Positions 1 through 12,010 of a stretch of 64,000 nucleotides of DNA are shown piece by piece (position 1 is the stretch's first letter; every line of letters begins with the position of its first letter). The notes under the pieces are model-generated. The model was not told the DNA's origin, did no database searches, and saw only the letters and a list, made by a program, of their open reading frames with translations. The stretch is from Sphagnum magellanicum (lineage: Eukaryota; Streptophyta; Sphagnopsida; Sphagnales; Sphagnaceae), in contig CM038918.1 of NCBI GenBank assembly GCA_021904315.1, positions 3,177,349 to 3,241,348 of the forward strand, in the 5' to 3' direction. The translations under genes and the position numbers were made by a program.

Positions 1-2700
1 AAAGGGTTACCTGTCTATGTATGTGATGGCAATAAAATGATTTTTTTAGAATAAAAAACTAATAATCGAAGAATAATAAAAAAGAAAAAAAATTAAAATG
101 ATTCTCACTGTCCCCATTGTTCTTGTTGTTTTTGCTCCTCCTGCTGTAAAAAAAAAAATCCAAAAAAAAATTTTGCAGCAAAAAAATGAGTTGCTGTCAT
201 ATTTTTTAAACTGGAAAAATATGATACATGTGTTGGCATCACTATTTTTGCTACTCTTGTTGCAAGAAAACACAAAACTTACAACAATAACATATCAAAT
301 GTTGCAAAGATTAAATATAAAATACAGCAAAGATCTACAATTGTAGAAGAGAAGTTGCTGCAACTCATTATCATCAAGTGTAATATCTTGTGAGAAAAAA
401 CAAAGAAGAAAAAGACAAAAAATAAAATGGAATAGTAGCAGCACAATTGTGAGTGAAAGAGGGGAGGAGGGATAAAATTTATAAGTAAATAAAGAAATGG
501 GCAGGTATGGAAGGTAGGTCGGATTAGAGATCCGTTGAGGGGGTGGGGCGGGGCCAAGGGGGGTGTGGGTGGGAATTGAGGTAAGTGAAGTTTATTGACA
601 GGAAGGCCAGCCGGCCGAGAGAAAATCCAGTGGGGAGGGGACCAGGGCCAAATTGGATGGAAGAAATGAAGAAAATCCAAGGGGGCAGGGGATCAGGGCT
701 AGTGGGCGTGGGGAGGGGCGGGGGTGGCAACAAAATTTGTCAAAGAGGCGGCGGCGGCTCCTCTATACATTTTTTAAGATTTAAAGTTTAGGTTAGTTAT
801 TAGGTTTGGTGCAGGTTAATAAATTAGGTTAGTAAGTTAGGTAGGTCAATAAATAAGTAGGTAGGTTAGTAAATCAATAAATAAATGAGTAAGTCAGTAA
901 ATAAGTTACTAGAGAGGTTAGGTATGTCAGTAGAAAGAGGTGCCAAACAATTGAAAAAAAGGTACCATGGTACCTTTACCATTTCGGCATAAATAAAATA
1001 TATATTTTTGTTTTGCGGAACTTTTGAGAAATTATTTTATATTTGTGAGAAAATTTTAATAAAATTGAAAATTTCACTGTTAGGTTTGAACCACATATCT
1101 GCAAGGACATTGCTTGTTTTCAAGGAATCTAGACACATGAAGTTGTTCCATAACTCTGAGAGACAACTGTTTATTACTTCAGCTAACCATTACCTGCCAA
1201 CAATTTCAGAATTGAAAAACCAAGTGCCAAAATTAAGATTTAAAATTCTATTAATTATTCGACAGTCTATTGCCGAAATGGTAAAGGGATTGCAATAAAG
1301 AGAGTTTTTTTAAAAATCTGGGTAGGGGGAAGAAAAAAAAAGAAAAAAAAGACACCAATGATTAAATTACTCAAGTTCATCCCAAAGTGGCCGAAAGGGC
1401 CTCATTCAGATCTGGTGCATTCACGGGTGCTATGTCACTCAAGCCCCCAAAGACAGGGTGAAGGCATGGTTACTTTATGGATAACTCTATTATCATTCCT
1501 TGACTTTTGAGTTTTCGCTATGTACTGCATGAGATTTTAAACCAAATGGGCACACAAAAAATGTTGTGGAATACCTGAAGAAGAGTGAAACAACTATGCT
1601 CACCAAATGTTTGATAGTAGTGTTATTGGAATGATAGTTTGTCTTTGAGGTAAGGTTGGTTATGCAATTAATGATGATCAAGCTCATGCTGCACATACAG
1701 CCCCAATGTGTTTATGCAATTAAGGAGTGTGCCTACAGTTCGAAAAGTTTATGTTGCATATTTGTGTTGAGAATCACAATCAATACGATTTGACAATACG
1801 ATTTGGCAAGTCAAGGAGGTTTACCAAGACAAGGAAAAGCCATTGAAATTTTTTATTATGTGTGCGTCAAGATGCACTTTCAAACATGTTACATTATGAA
1901 ATTAGCATGTGAAAGATGAAACGGATGATAAAGGACAAGAAAAGAAAACAATCAAATAAATGACAAGCGAATAAAGTATTAAAATGGATATTAAAGCTAA
2001 TTGAAACACACTTAAAATTGGTAAACGATTGAAAGATTCATCAAGCACAAAGGTAGTTCAATAATGGAATTGAAAAACTGATACAAATGAAAATTTCTAT
2101 AAGAACTAACTTGGGTTTCTTTTTTTCTGTCAATTTCTTTTTTTGCATTTGTCTCCTTCCCTAAATATGTTCCCACAAGATGAGACTCTTCTAGAACCCA
2201 TTCTTTTGCATTTAGACATCTAAGTTTCTTCTCTTTTTTTATATCTATATTAGTTTTTTTTTATTATAAAAAATTCGCAAAAATTCGACCTGAAAAATAT
2301 GATTTCAACCAATTCAAAGGATTTTTCATGAGAAAAATGGTCCAAATTCGCCAAATTTCGAAAAGAAAAAAATTCAAATTGCCATATTTCTACAATAAGT
2401 TCTAGTAGGTAGCCAAGAATATAGGAGGATCCTAGTTTTTTTCTATTTTCATATCTGGCATGTAGCCATAATTAGCTAAATTAGTTTCTGGATGGTCGCC
2501 ACCTTGGCTACATCACAAAATCCTTTAAAAAACCCCTGATCTATATGTGTTTCAGTGTGTCTCTCTAGCTCTCTTTCGATAGGTTGTCTCTTTCTTGGAC
2601 ATTATTGATTCAATTGCTCATTACTAGAAGCAGATGAGTGGGGAGTTCATGCAGAATCAGTGTTAATCTCGTGGAACATCCATTTCTGGGAGGCTATTGT
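1..2700. other. Gene-less low-complexity region
   Basis: No convincing gene is visible. The stretch holds A-rich and T-rich runs, a G-rich patch around 530-740, and a degenerate tetranucleotide zone listed separately. Short ORFs (for example 1008-1298) resemble no family I know and lack composition or splice signals that would set them apart from chance. I find no transposon termini here. Confidence 0.6.
783..925. repeat. Degenerate GGTA/AGTA repeat
   Basis: Irregular runs of GGTTAGTA, GTAGGTAGG and AATAAGTAAGT type. It resembles a decayed version of the GGTAGGTCGATAGG array found in the Helitron tails after 60.9 kb, so it may be a Helitron relic. No hairpin or CTAG terminus survives beside it. 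Confidence 0.4.
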
Positions 2701-2770
2701 TGGGTGGTGCCTAGATGACATTTTCATTGTTGTAATTTTTTTTCATCTTTCAAGAATATTATGTTTTTGA

Positions 2771-3000
2771 TTGCCCCCAAGGGTCAATTTCTTTGGTCAG
2801 TACTTTTTCCTTTTTTTCTCCTATGCCTTTTTTTGGTTCGTATTGTGGTGCATTATTTTCCCAACTTACTTTTTTTTCTCCTGGCCCTTCTTGTTGATTT
2901 ATTTTTTTCCCACCACACCCAATCCCAAGTTTTTTTTTGACTCCTACCTACCCCCCCCCCCCCCCCCCCCCCCCCTACCTACAAGACCAAGAAACCTACC
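2771..3000. repeat. T-rich block with a C25 tract
   Basis: T-rich runs interrupted by short C/G words, followed by 25 consecutive cytosines at 2951-2975. The start (AGGGTCAATTTCTTTGGTCAG) resembles the start of the poly-T blocks inside the Helitrons (GGGGTCAGTTTACTTGGTCAG at 46919). This could be a diverged relic of the same sequence; the similarity is short and T-runs are uninformative. Confidence 0.35.
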
Positions 3001-3234
3001 TAGTTTTTGGGTTTAACTTGGATTAGGATTTGAATTTCATTCATTTTGAGTTTGCAGAGCTTGAAGAGTCTGAGTTGCGTGAAGAACCTTTAGGACTATG
3101 AAAAGGGGAGGAGGAAGAGCTTGAAGGTAAGCCTCCTTTTGTTTTTTTTCTTGTTTTTTTTTTGGCTATGTGTTGCCTCCAAGGAGACAACAAGCTACAA
3201 GCTTGTTGTTAAGTGTTGTTATCATTTTTATTTT

Positions 3235-3680
3235 ATTTTTGGTGTGCAGTGCAACTTTGCAAAGAGGACAATGATGATGCCTAACGCGTTGTTGTCTTTG
3301 TGCAATTTGCAAGCGAAGAGGAGGAGGAGGAGGATGACAACGCCTAATGCATTTATTTTTCTTATTGTGGTGCATTTTGCAAGCGAAGAGGGGGAGGAAG
3401 AGGACATTCCTAGTGTGTCATCGTTGTTTTTTTATGTAGCCTTTGTGAAGAGGACGCCTAGCACATCATTGTTTTTATAAAAAAAACTTCAATGCAGTTT
3501 GCAAGCAAAAAGGAAGATGATGATGACAACATTCCCAATGCATTATCATTTTTTTCTTGTTGCAACGCAACTTTGTGAAAAGGAGGAAAACGCACACCTA
3601 GTGCATTTCAATTTTTTTTGTTGTTGTAGTGCAGCTTTGTGAAAAGGAAGAGGTTTTTTTTTTTTTTTTTTTTTTTGCTG
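3235..3680. repeat. Degenerate tandem repeat with GA-rich units
   Basis: Roughly six irregular units of 60-90 bp. Each runs through T-rich DNA, GTGCAACTTTG or GTGCAATTTGC, a GAAGAGGAGGA-type purine tract, then CCTAGTGCAT or CCTAATGCAT. Short ORFs through it code for Lys/Arg-rich or Thr/Pro-rich strings and are a product of the repeat. It ends in a ~27-base T run near 3651. Confidence 0.5.
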
Positions 3681-4221
3681 CAATGGAACCTTAGGAAAAA
3701 AAGGAGGCGTGTTTGCTTCTTTTTTTTTCTTTTGTTATTGCCTCTAACCCAACTCACATTAGCAAAACACAACAACATATTATGCTCTTATGTTGTTCGT
3801 TTATATGTTGTTTGTGTTTTTGGTAAATGCAAATTCAAAAAAGAAGAAGGACTAATGTTTCTAATTAGCAAGCTTTGGTTGAATTTGCAGATGGCATGGG
3901 AGGTGCAATGAATGAAGAAAATTTGGAGACATGGGTGATCAAATAACAAGCGTAATTTGGCGGTATTGAAGATATGGGTGCATTGACTTTGAGTGGGAAT
4001 ATTGAAAAGCAAGTGCAAGTTGGTGTTGATGTTGGGAAACATTTACAATAGATGTTAATAGAATTGAGGTTGAGTTGTACAAAACTATTGACATGATAAA
4101 GGAGCAAGAAATTGTAATTCTTAATGCAATGCTAGAGTAAGAGAATGCAAATGGGGATGTTGAACTTCATGTTGAAATTGATGGAAGTGACATATTGAAC
4201 TTTATTTATTATAGTTGATTG

Positions 4222-4270
4222 CCCCGCCCATCTTCTCAAGTGGAGAGGATGGGTGGGGTTTTTTTTTGGT
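4222..4270 (+). repeat. Hairpin CCCCGCCCATC...GATGGGTGGGG plus T run
   Basis: Inverted arms at 4222-4237 and 4243-4258 form a 16-bp stem with two wobble-type mismatches and a short loop, followed by a run of Ts. A reversed relative lies at 45797-45834. Both sit just outside a C2H2 zinc-finger relic, so the hairpin probably belongs to a repeat family carrying that gene. It looks like a terminator, but I have no evidence that it acts as one. Confidence 0.55.
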
Positions 4271-4379
4271 CAAATTTTTGGTTATAATACCTTCATTAAT
4301 TGTGATCTTTAAACCTTTACCCCACCTTCCTTTTCCATGTGAAAAGGTGGGTGGGTCATTTTTTTTTGTCTAAGTTTTT

Positions 4380-4600
4380 AAGCAATACCTCAAGGCTTTG
4401 TAGGTGATATTGCCTTTTTTTAGGGTTAGTTTCATTTCTTGCAAATATGAACATTAGGTTTTAGCAATGCCCTCATATTTTCTTTTTGATATTTTTTTAT
4501 GCAATACCTTCATTCTGTGTTTTTATCTTTTTTTGGTGCAATACCCTCATATTTAGTTTTTGATCTTTTATCTATCTATGCAATACTTCATCATGTAAAA
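4380..4600 (+). repeat. Cluster of GCAATACC(T/C)TCAT motifs
   Basis: The word GCAATACC or a one-base variant recurs about every 40-80 bases (near 4383, 4462, 4501, 4538, 4579), usually followed by TTCAT or CTCAT. The same word is dense at 8.8-10.4 kb and, on the other strand, at 43.4-45.8 kb. No coding potential is visible. Confidence 0.5.
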
Positions 4601-4709
4601 GTTACCTTCATCTAAAATGTTAATTCTCGTATTAGGTTTTTTACTTTTGTTATTTTGGTTTCAAATGTGTTTACTCTTCTCTCAATTACCCTATATGGTG
4701 TACATTAGG

Positions 4710-5290
4710 CAAGGGGTGGTACCAAGTTTGTTTGTAAGGTTGATAAATGCAATGTGACCTACATTGCGAAATCCAACTTGGTACACCATTTGCAAATATG
4801 TCTCGATGTTACTTTGGAGCCTAGCAAGCCCAGACGCCCATTTACTTAGGAAGAAGGCCCAAGGCATCAAAACCATGTGGCCATGAATGTGTAGGTCTTG
4901 AGTAACCAAATGGCTTGATTCTGCTGCAACTAACAAAAGGCAATTGCTAGGGCTAGGAGGCATGCAAACTTGGAATGGGAAAGATTCCATGTTGCCATGG
5001 GGGACACACACGAGGTTCTTAAGCCCGCATTTGTCAAACTAACCTTTAGTGCCATCCTTGATCTTCTTGGCATGATTGCATGGGGTGTGGGGTCCATCCC
5101 ATTCAATGTGTAGGCCAAGGTGGAATCTTATGAAGACATGGCAATTGTGATTCAAATGACTCAAGCTAGGTATGTAAAGGCACTCAAAGGTGCTTAGAAT
5201 GAACATGATTAGAATAATGCATCCAGTAAAATGGTGCAATAAAGGGAGATTGGCCTTCTTATGTAATACCATGAACAATAAATGATTCAT
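4710..5290 (+). pseudogene. Decayed C2H2 zinc-finger gene of a repeat family
   Basis: An acceptor-like TTAG precedes 4710. The plus-strand frame then shows a C2H2-like finger: FVCKVDKCNVTYIAKSNLV, followed by His residues. Downstream is a NHVAMNVxVLSNQMA segment, then KAIARARRHANLEWERFHVAM. The pattern MNVxxLxN...KAxxRA also occurs in the minus-strand relic at 45.1-45.6 kb, which marks the two as homologues. At least five in-frame stops interrupt it, and each is one C-to-T step from a Gln, Arg or Trp codon. A function in DNA binding is suggested only by the finger. It is probably carried by a mobile element, given the linked hairpin at 4222 and motif cluster. No intact start was found. Confidence 0.5.
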
Positions 5291-5399
5291 GGTTGGTAAG
5301 TTTTAATAATGCCATACTTAATTTAATTTTAGGTTTTAAGTCGTATATGGCATTTTAAAATTTTTGTTGGGGTTGTTTTAAGGTTCAAAGCTCCACTAA

Positions 5400-5549
5400 G
5401 GGGGTGTTTGTGGCCAATGTTGTGCATGTAACATTGGCCAATCAAGGTGTATTTACATGTCGGCATGCCCAAGATGCATAGGTTGCCACAACACGTTACA
5501 AGAGGGTGAATGGGATCCCATCCCCCTCCAGTGTTGACACAAATAGCCC
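5400..5549. mobile_element. Possible small MITE
   Basis: The left end GGGGTGTTTGTGGCCAATG and the reverse complement of the right end, GGGCTATTTGTGTCAACACTGG, are imperfect inverted ends about 150 bp apart. The left part also has a perfect 8-bp hairpin (CCAATGTT / AACATTGG, 5414-5438). No clear target-site duplication can be assigned, so the class stays open. Confidence 0.3.
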
Positions 5550-6329
5550 ATAGTTTATTTCCATTTTGGTTAGGCTACTATTTTGGACTTGAAGATGTGA
5601 GGGTAGCATTTTATGTTTGAGGTGACCATATATTTACCAATATGACATGTTTCCCATTTTACTTAGGGTTTGGTTTTGATTTGAGCATTTTTGTAACACA
5701 TGTCATCCAACTTTTATTATTTGTGGCATTTTATTTTCTTTTTACACCGTCTTGTGTCAATGGTTATAAATATAGTTCAACATATGGGAAAAAAATTCAT
5801 ACTTGATGAAATAATCAAATAAAATATTATAGTATTTCACTCAAACTAAAAAACCTTATTTATTCCCAAAAGTTTAAAATTCAAACCTAGAAGGAAAACA
5901 ATACATTCATTGAGGTATTCTATAAATAGCATGGGCTAAATTGTTTTGTTCTATGCTATTGGAAGGGTATTGCATAGCCCTACCAAAATTATAAAGAAAA
6001 CAATATCGACACCATATTGTGACAATATCCTAAACCATGATATAAATGATTTTTTTAAAAACACTTATTCCATGTTCAATATATCATGCCATACATAATG
6101 ATTAAAGTAACTAAGGATATTGCAAAGTTGGTCACATTGATGGTAAAAGGTATAACTTGAACAAAGTTATGAAATTTAAATGTAATACCCGCATCTTATT
6201 GTGATAATTTCATTAAACATGAAACATAAGAATTTTAAATATGTGATTCCCACCCAATATATAATGAAATTCATGTTTTCAAAATATTTGTTCACTTTAC
6301 AATATGATTATATATATATATATATAATG

Positions 6330-8770
6330 ATGGGAATGCAAAATTGATCACAGTGATGGTAGAAGGGTTTAGACTTTAGGGTTCAATGTGAAATTTACTA
6401 CTTAATGTTAGAATTCAGATTTTGTCAAAATAAAAAAAATGAAAAGTTAATTTTTAACATTTTTCCAATTATGTACATATTTAGGTTTTTTCCCTCTTAA
6501 AGTTGTAAATTCATTTCAAGAAACAACAACCTAAAACACATGATTTTATACTGATTTAATGGTTTACATAATAAAAATAAAATATATCTATCCTATATAT
6601 TAAGTGTATGTATGATTGAAATGTTATTTTATAGTTTTTTGAATATAATAATTAATTTCTCACCTAAAATGATTATATAGTACATCATTATTATTTTATA
6701 TTATATAAATATATAACATAAATTCTTATGTACATCTCATTTTTTATGATGTATATATAAACCCTTGGTTATGTATAGTGCAATTTGTTTATGGTGTATT
6801 TTATTTTCAAAGAGGATTAAAGTTCTTCAAAAAAAAATTATTAAGATTGTGTATTTTACTAATGTATGTAATTGAAAATCATATCAATGTAATATGAAAT
6901 TTAGTTTATAACATATCAAATAATGCCATATATGATCAATAATTTTTTAACAGTTTAATGTCGATTTCGTTTTGTATTATCACATATTAAATTTTTATTT
7001 TTTAAAATTTCTATTAAAAAGAAAAATACATGTAATTTTTTTTTGAATAAATGAATGGTTACTTATGATTCAAAAAATGTAAATAATGTATAAATATGAA
7101 ATTTTAATTTAAAAATAATTTAATTGAAAATTGAAATATAAGCACCAAATATTATGTATGTTTAGTCAATTAATTTTACATAAAATTTAGTTTATGATAT
7201 ATCAAATAATGATGTACTTAATTGATTAATGTATAAAATTACAATTTTTTTTTTCTCGTTCCTATACATTTAATATCTTAATAATTATTTTGAATTTTTA
7301 TAAAATTTTCTTAAACATTAAATATTGGTAAAAAAACATTTTCAAACTCAAAAACAATTTTTGTTTTTAAAAACAATTCTTCTATGCCCAATATATCATC
7401 CTATACATATTGATTCAAATAAATGATAGTATTGTCAAGTTGGTCACATTGATGGTAAAAGGTAATGAAACTTTAATTTATGAATTTGAAAATGTCTTTT
7501 AACTATATTTAATGTTTACATAAATTTCTAACATAAAATAATAATTATGATATTATATGTATAAGAATGAATTTTTAAAAATAAATCCACACATTAATTA
7601 ATTAAAGTATATCATTATTTGATATATTGTAAACTAAAATTTACATAGAGTTAACGAATTACATTGATTAAAACATACATAATATTAGGTGTTTATATTT
7701 CAAAATTCAATTAAAATATTTTAAAATTAAAATTGGCATTTCTGCAACATTTATATCTTTTGAATCATAAATAACCATTCATTTATTCAAAAAATATATA
7801 TGTATTTTCTTTTTTAAAAAATTTTAAGAAAATTAATATTTTAATATTTTATAATACATAAGGGAATGGACATTAAACTATGAAAAAATTATTGATCATA
7901 CATGGCATTTTTTGATATGTTACAAAATAAATTTCATATTACATTAAAATTATATTCAATTACATGCATTAACACAATCTCTATAACTTATCTTTTGGAA
8001 ATTCTTAATTCTCTTGGAAAATAAAAAAATCATAAAAAATACATTATACATAATAATGGGTTTATATAGATTCAATTTTAATTTAATGTAATTTTAAATC
8101 AATTATTATCTTATTTTAAATAAATATTAAGATATTATATGTATCAAAATGAAGCAACATTATAATTTTGCAATATTATTAAATGTTTATAATGTATTAC
8201 ACTATATGTTTTAAACAACAATATATGTAGTTCAATATTTAAGTCAATATTATACATCATGAAAAATAAGCTTAACATAAGAACTTGTTTTATATATTTA
8301 TAAAATACATAATATCAATGATGTACTATATAATTATTTAGTTTAAAAATATTTATTATATATATATTTAAAATATAAAATAAAATTTCAATCATACATA
8401 GGATTAATATATGGGAAAGATATCATTTTTTATTATTATGCAAACCATTTAAAAAGGTAGAATATCATGTGTTTTAATTTGTTTTTTTGAAACAACCATC
8501 AAAATTTTATTAAATAATAAACTTTAAGTTTATGTTTCTTGAAATAAGTTTACAATTTTAAGATGGAAAAATAAAATGAAAAATGTATTTCATTGAAAAA
8601 ATGTTAAAAATTAAGTTTTAACCCTAAACCCTAAATATGTACATAATTGAAAAATGTTTAAAATTGACTTTTACTTTTTTTGAATTCTACAAAATCTGAA
8701 TTCTAACATTAAGGATTAACAATAACCTTACACCATCAACATGACCAATTTTGTAATACCTGCATTGACA
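6330..8770. repeat. 2.4-kb AT-rich foldback (imperfect palindrome)
   Basis: The left arm (about 6330-7330) is matched in reverse complement by the right arm (about 7500-8770) around a ~170-bp centre. Anchors: TTAGAATTCAGATTTTGT near 6410 against its complement near 8700; AATTATGTACATATTTAGG near 6468 against 8630; GAATAAATGAATGGTTA near 7045 against 7785; AATATTATGTATGTTT near 7148 against 7675. Arms are diverged with small indels. The centre contains a copy (7370-7475) of a segment also present at 6050-6165 (ATATATCATxCxATACATA ... TTGGTCACATTGATGGTAAAAGG). No ORF is present. This fits the long inverted ends of a foldback-type DNA transposon, but no transposase lies inside. Confidence 0.7.
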
Positions 8771-10400
8771 TGGATTAACCATCTTGCATGGTAACCCCAT
8801 CATTATGCCAACACAAGGATGATGCAATGCCCTCCATATTATAACAATGCAATATCCCAAAGGTAGTCATGCCACAAACTTTTTCAATCTCAAAATTTAG
8901 GGTATTGCAAGTGTAGCCGATCTTTTTGGATGCATGCAATAACCTTTTTGTAGCCTACGCCAAAATGGTGGATCCCATGGCGTTTACAAAATACCCCAGT
9001 TAAAGTATTACAAGGCAATTGAAACTTTTTTAACATGAGCAATAACCTACCCACCACCTATGCCAAAATGGTGGTTTTCATGTTGTTTTCAAAAACACCC
9101 AATTTGGGTATTACTTTTCCCCTAGGTTTTAGTAGAGTTATGCAATACCCCTTGTAATGTCAAAAGGTGTGATTGAGTTCAAAGCATTTTTGGGATACCC
9201 GGAGGGGTTATTGCAAGTTCATTTCATCTTTTTAGTCATGAGCAATACCCTTTTGATAGTGTAGCCCAAAATGATTCAACCCATGGTGTTTTACAAAGTA
9301 CATGAGTGAATGTATTACTTTCCCTCTAGGTTTTGATAGGATTATGCAATACCATTCAAAGTGTCAACATGGATGTCAGTAAAAAAAAAACCACTAGACC
9401 TTAAATAATTCCAATGGTGGATGCCATGAACCATGATAATTATGAACAACCAACTACACATCACCTTAAAAAAATCACACATAACCACTATTGAAGCAAA
9501 ATATTCAAACACAAATTAAATAAAAATTTAAATAGATCAACATGGATACTGTTAAACAAATAAAGATTAAATAGTAAACCCTAAAAAATTACAATGGTAA
9601 ATGCCAAACACTCTAATAACTATATGATCATTTTTAGATGCCCAAAATTTATAATTAGTAATTAAACCCTATTTTAAAGTTGTAACTAAGTGAAACAAAG
9701 AAATGAATGGAAGCCATGGTGTGTTTTTAACTTGTTTGTTTGGTTTATCAAAATGAACCTTTCTCCGTTTTCCTTAACATGAAAAGAAAAAAATGAATAT
9801 GTCTTGTGCCATATATGTACAAATGTCAATTTGCCTCCAAAATCCATATTAGGTCTAATTTTAATTAAGCTTAAAAGATGCAAAAAATCATAAATGTTTG
9901 TTTTTTCTGTAACTCAAAATTAAAAAACCCTAATGTTAAATAACATCAATAATTATAGAAACATAATATTGCTAACTTTAATCCACATTACTTAAGTATA
10001 CCATTAAAACAAGCAAATTAAATTGTTCAATTTAAGCCTAATTGCTTGATGAACCTAAATACAACATCCATTTAATGCATCTAAACTAAATTGGAGCTCC
10101 ATATTCCCTGGACATATGCACTAGGTTTGCAATACCCCCATCATATTGCAAATCCCTCTCTAAGCGCAACTTGCAATACCTTCATTGGAGGGTTTTAGAT
10201 ACTTTGAATTTTCAAAAAAAATTGCAATATCTTCAGAACACACTAAAACATCATTTTTGAAACCAACGTCTATTTGCAATACCTTTATATATGTGGTGAA
10301 AAATATTTTAAATTGTGCCCCTAGTTATCTGCTTGTGTGAACAAGATCAAGTTCCATGCAATACCTTCATTTTAGTCTTTCCTCATCATTTTCCACTGTT
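8771..10400 (+). repeat. GCAATACC-rich non-coding region
   Basis: No gene is visible. The word GCAATACC and close variants recur (near 8826, 8851, 8937, 9135, 9241, 9346, 10131, 10172, 10225, 10276, 10360), often followed by CTTCAT, CCTT or CCCAT. With the cluster at 4.4-4.6 kb it flanks the foldback in the same orientation, suggesting one element of about 6 kb. Confidence 0.45.
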
Positions 10401-10419
10401 GGGGTCTGTTGGAGTGGCA

Positions 10420-10600
10420 ACTAGGTAGGTAGGTGCTGTCATATAGGTGGGGTTTGGTAAGACCCTACCTAAATGTAGGTAAAAAAGTAGAACTGTAGGT
10501 AGGTAGATAATCAGATGTGCGGGTGGGTACGTCGGTGGGGATGAGAGTACCACATTTATAGGTGAGTAGGTCGGGGGGGGGGGGGGGGGTGCGGAGAGGG
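10420..10600. repeat. GGTAGG-type degenerate microsatellite with G run
   Basis: Repeated GTAGGTAGG, GGTGGGTACGTCGGTGG and GAGTAGGTC words end in a run of about 17 G near 10573-10589. The make-up matches the tails of the Helitrons at 60.9, 62.6 and 63.4 kb. About 230 bp downstream, 10812-10845 (GGTGCACTGGTGGGTGCGG, then CACTCTGGCCC) resembles the Helitron 5' region at 46470. This may be an old Helitron relic. Confidence 0.45.
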
Positions 10601-10620
10601 GAATTTCAAAAGCGAAAAAA

Positions 10621-10736
10621 AAAAAACTGGGTGGGGGCGGGGAGAACTTTATTTTCTCCCCGCCCCCTTCCCAGTTTCTTTTTTTCCCCTGATCTCAAAT
10701 TTTTTTTGGAACTGCAAAAAAAAACTGAGATCAGGG
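10621..10736. repeat. Two adjacent hairpins
   Basis: Hairpin 1: the left arm 10621-10646 (ACTGGGTGGGGGCGGGGAGAA at its core) pairs with 10654-10685 across a 7-base loop. Hairpin 2: CCCTGATCTCA at 10687-10697 pairs perfectly with TGAGATCAGGG at 10726-10736, with T-run/A-run extension inward. The arms share no sequence between hairpins. Short ORFs across them are incidental. No role can be assigned. Confidence 0.6.
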
Positions 10737-10975
10737 CTAAGAAAAAAGTCAACCTGAGATGGCACAGGGATAGAAAAGAGAAACCTATCAGTGCACCATC
10801 CATCCACGTTGGTGCACTGGTGGGTGCGGTTCACTCTGGCCCGTCTTTGGGCCTCCTTTCACCCCCTATCCCCTCTTTCAGTGGTATAAAAGTGAAAAAT
10901 GAGTCTTTTGGTTCCAAGGGTCATGGAAGAAGTGGTGAAATGTGGAAAAAGTTGGATATTTCTATTTTAATCTAA

Positions 10976-11737
10976 CTATAAAATTCCATTAAGGTTAAGT
11001 TGAAGACCCACACGCTTACCTTTTGTTTCTCTTTGCCATTTGGTTTAAAAGGTTATGCAATACGTGGTTAAAACTTAAGGAACCTATATATCTGGTTTAA
11101 AAGTTCAAAATGGGAGTTTTGCTTTCCAAGGTCATGGAAGCGTGGATTTATTTGGGGGCAAGAATTTGCCATTTTGCTAAAAAAAGAAGTCCCAGCAACA
11201 TGGTCAAGGAACTTTTTGGACATTTTTCAGAAAAATCCCCACATTTCAAGGAAGAAATTTATGAAATGGCCAAGCTTCTTGGCAATAAGAATAATTCTTG
11301 GCAGATTTGGTAACTTTCTACTTGTAAAATTGCGATATTTAGCTAATAGGTTCTAGTGGTTTGCCACTAGGTAATAGGATTCCCAGATTCCTTACTTCTC
11401 TATTTGTCTTGTAGCTAGATTTGGCTAAATCCTCTTGCTATTGATCACCATTTTTAATGCAACATGGGAAAATTGGAAAAATAAATAAAAATTGGGATGA
11501 ATTTATGAAGAAAAAGAAAAAAAGTTGGATATTTCTTTTGTAGTTGAATTTTGAAATTCTCATAAGGTTAAGTTGAAGACCTACACACCAGTGTTTTTCT
11601 TTTGCAATTGGGTGATGTCACAATTGCTATCGTCTACATGAGGATTTAGCCAAGTCACATAGAGAAGTAGACAAAATTCAGAATCGTGCTATAGTTTGGC
11701 GACCTGTTGTAACCTTTTGTATAAATCTGACAATAGG
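10976..11737. other. No feature recognised
   Basis: AT-rich sequence with several short ORFs and an internal echo: AAAAAGTTGGATATTTCT recurs at about 10947 and 11520, followed in both places by AAATTC(T/C)...AAGGTTAAGTTGAAGACC. This indicates a duplicated segment of roughly 570 bp spacing. No coding family is recognised. Confidence 0.4.
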
Positions 11738-12010
11738 CTATAGGCCTGCATTTCTGGCGAAAATTCTACAAAAAGTTTCAGTTTTCCTTTTGCAAGTGCC
11801 ACAGAAGGTCTCCTGGAAATCGCAACAGTGCAAAAGAAAAAAAACGCCGCTACACAGCCGCCCATAAATAGCAAGTGACTGATATGGCCATCCGTCGTCT
11901 GTATAGGCGGCGGGATTCTCCAGGCGTAACCTCATTGTTTCATTCTTCTTCACCTCTGTAGGGTAGTTAGGCCCAACACCACACACATGCCTGCCAATGA
12001 ACGCCCCCAT
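11738..12010 (-). CDS. Unidentified minus-strand ORF, possible first exon
   Basis: The ORF opens with ATG at 12010 and codes for about 90 residues. Its first 50 (start MGAFIGRHVCGVGPNYPTEV, then NETMRLRLENPAAYTDDGWP) have the mixed composition of real protein and are GC-richer than the surroundings. The later part turns Cys/Phe-rich and looks like run-on past an exon end. I do not recognise the family. No downstream exon, promoter or poly-A site was identified. It may be an exon fragment or chance. Confidence 0.25.
   Translation of the reverse strand: MGAFIGRHVCGVGPNYPTEVKKNETMRLRLENPAAYTDDGWPYQSLAIYGRLCSGVFFLLHCCDFQETFCGTCKRKTETFCRIFARNAGL

Noticed and set aside
8610-8630. CCCTAAACCCTAAA resembling plant telomere repeat
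   Set aside because: Only two units, inside the foldback arm, with a degenerate partner in the other arm. Not an interstitial telomere array.
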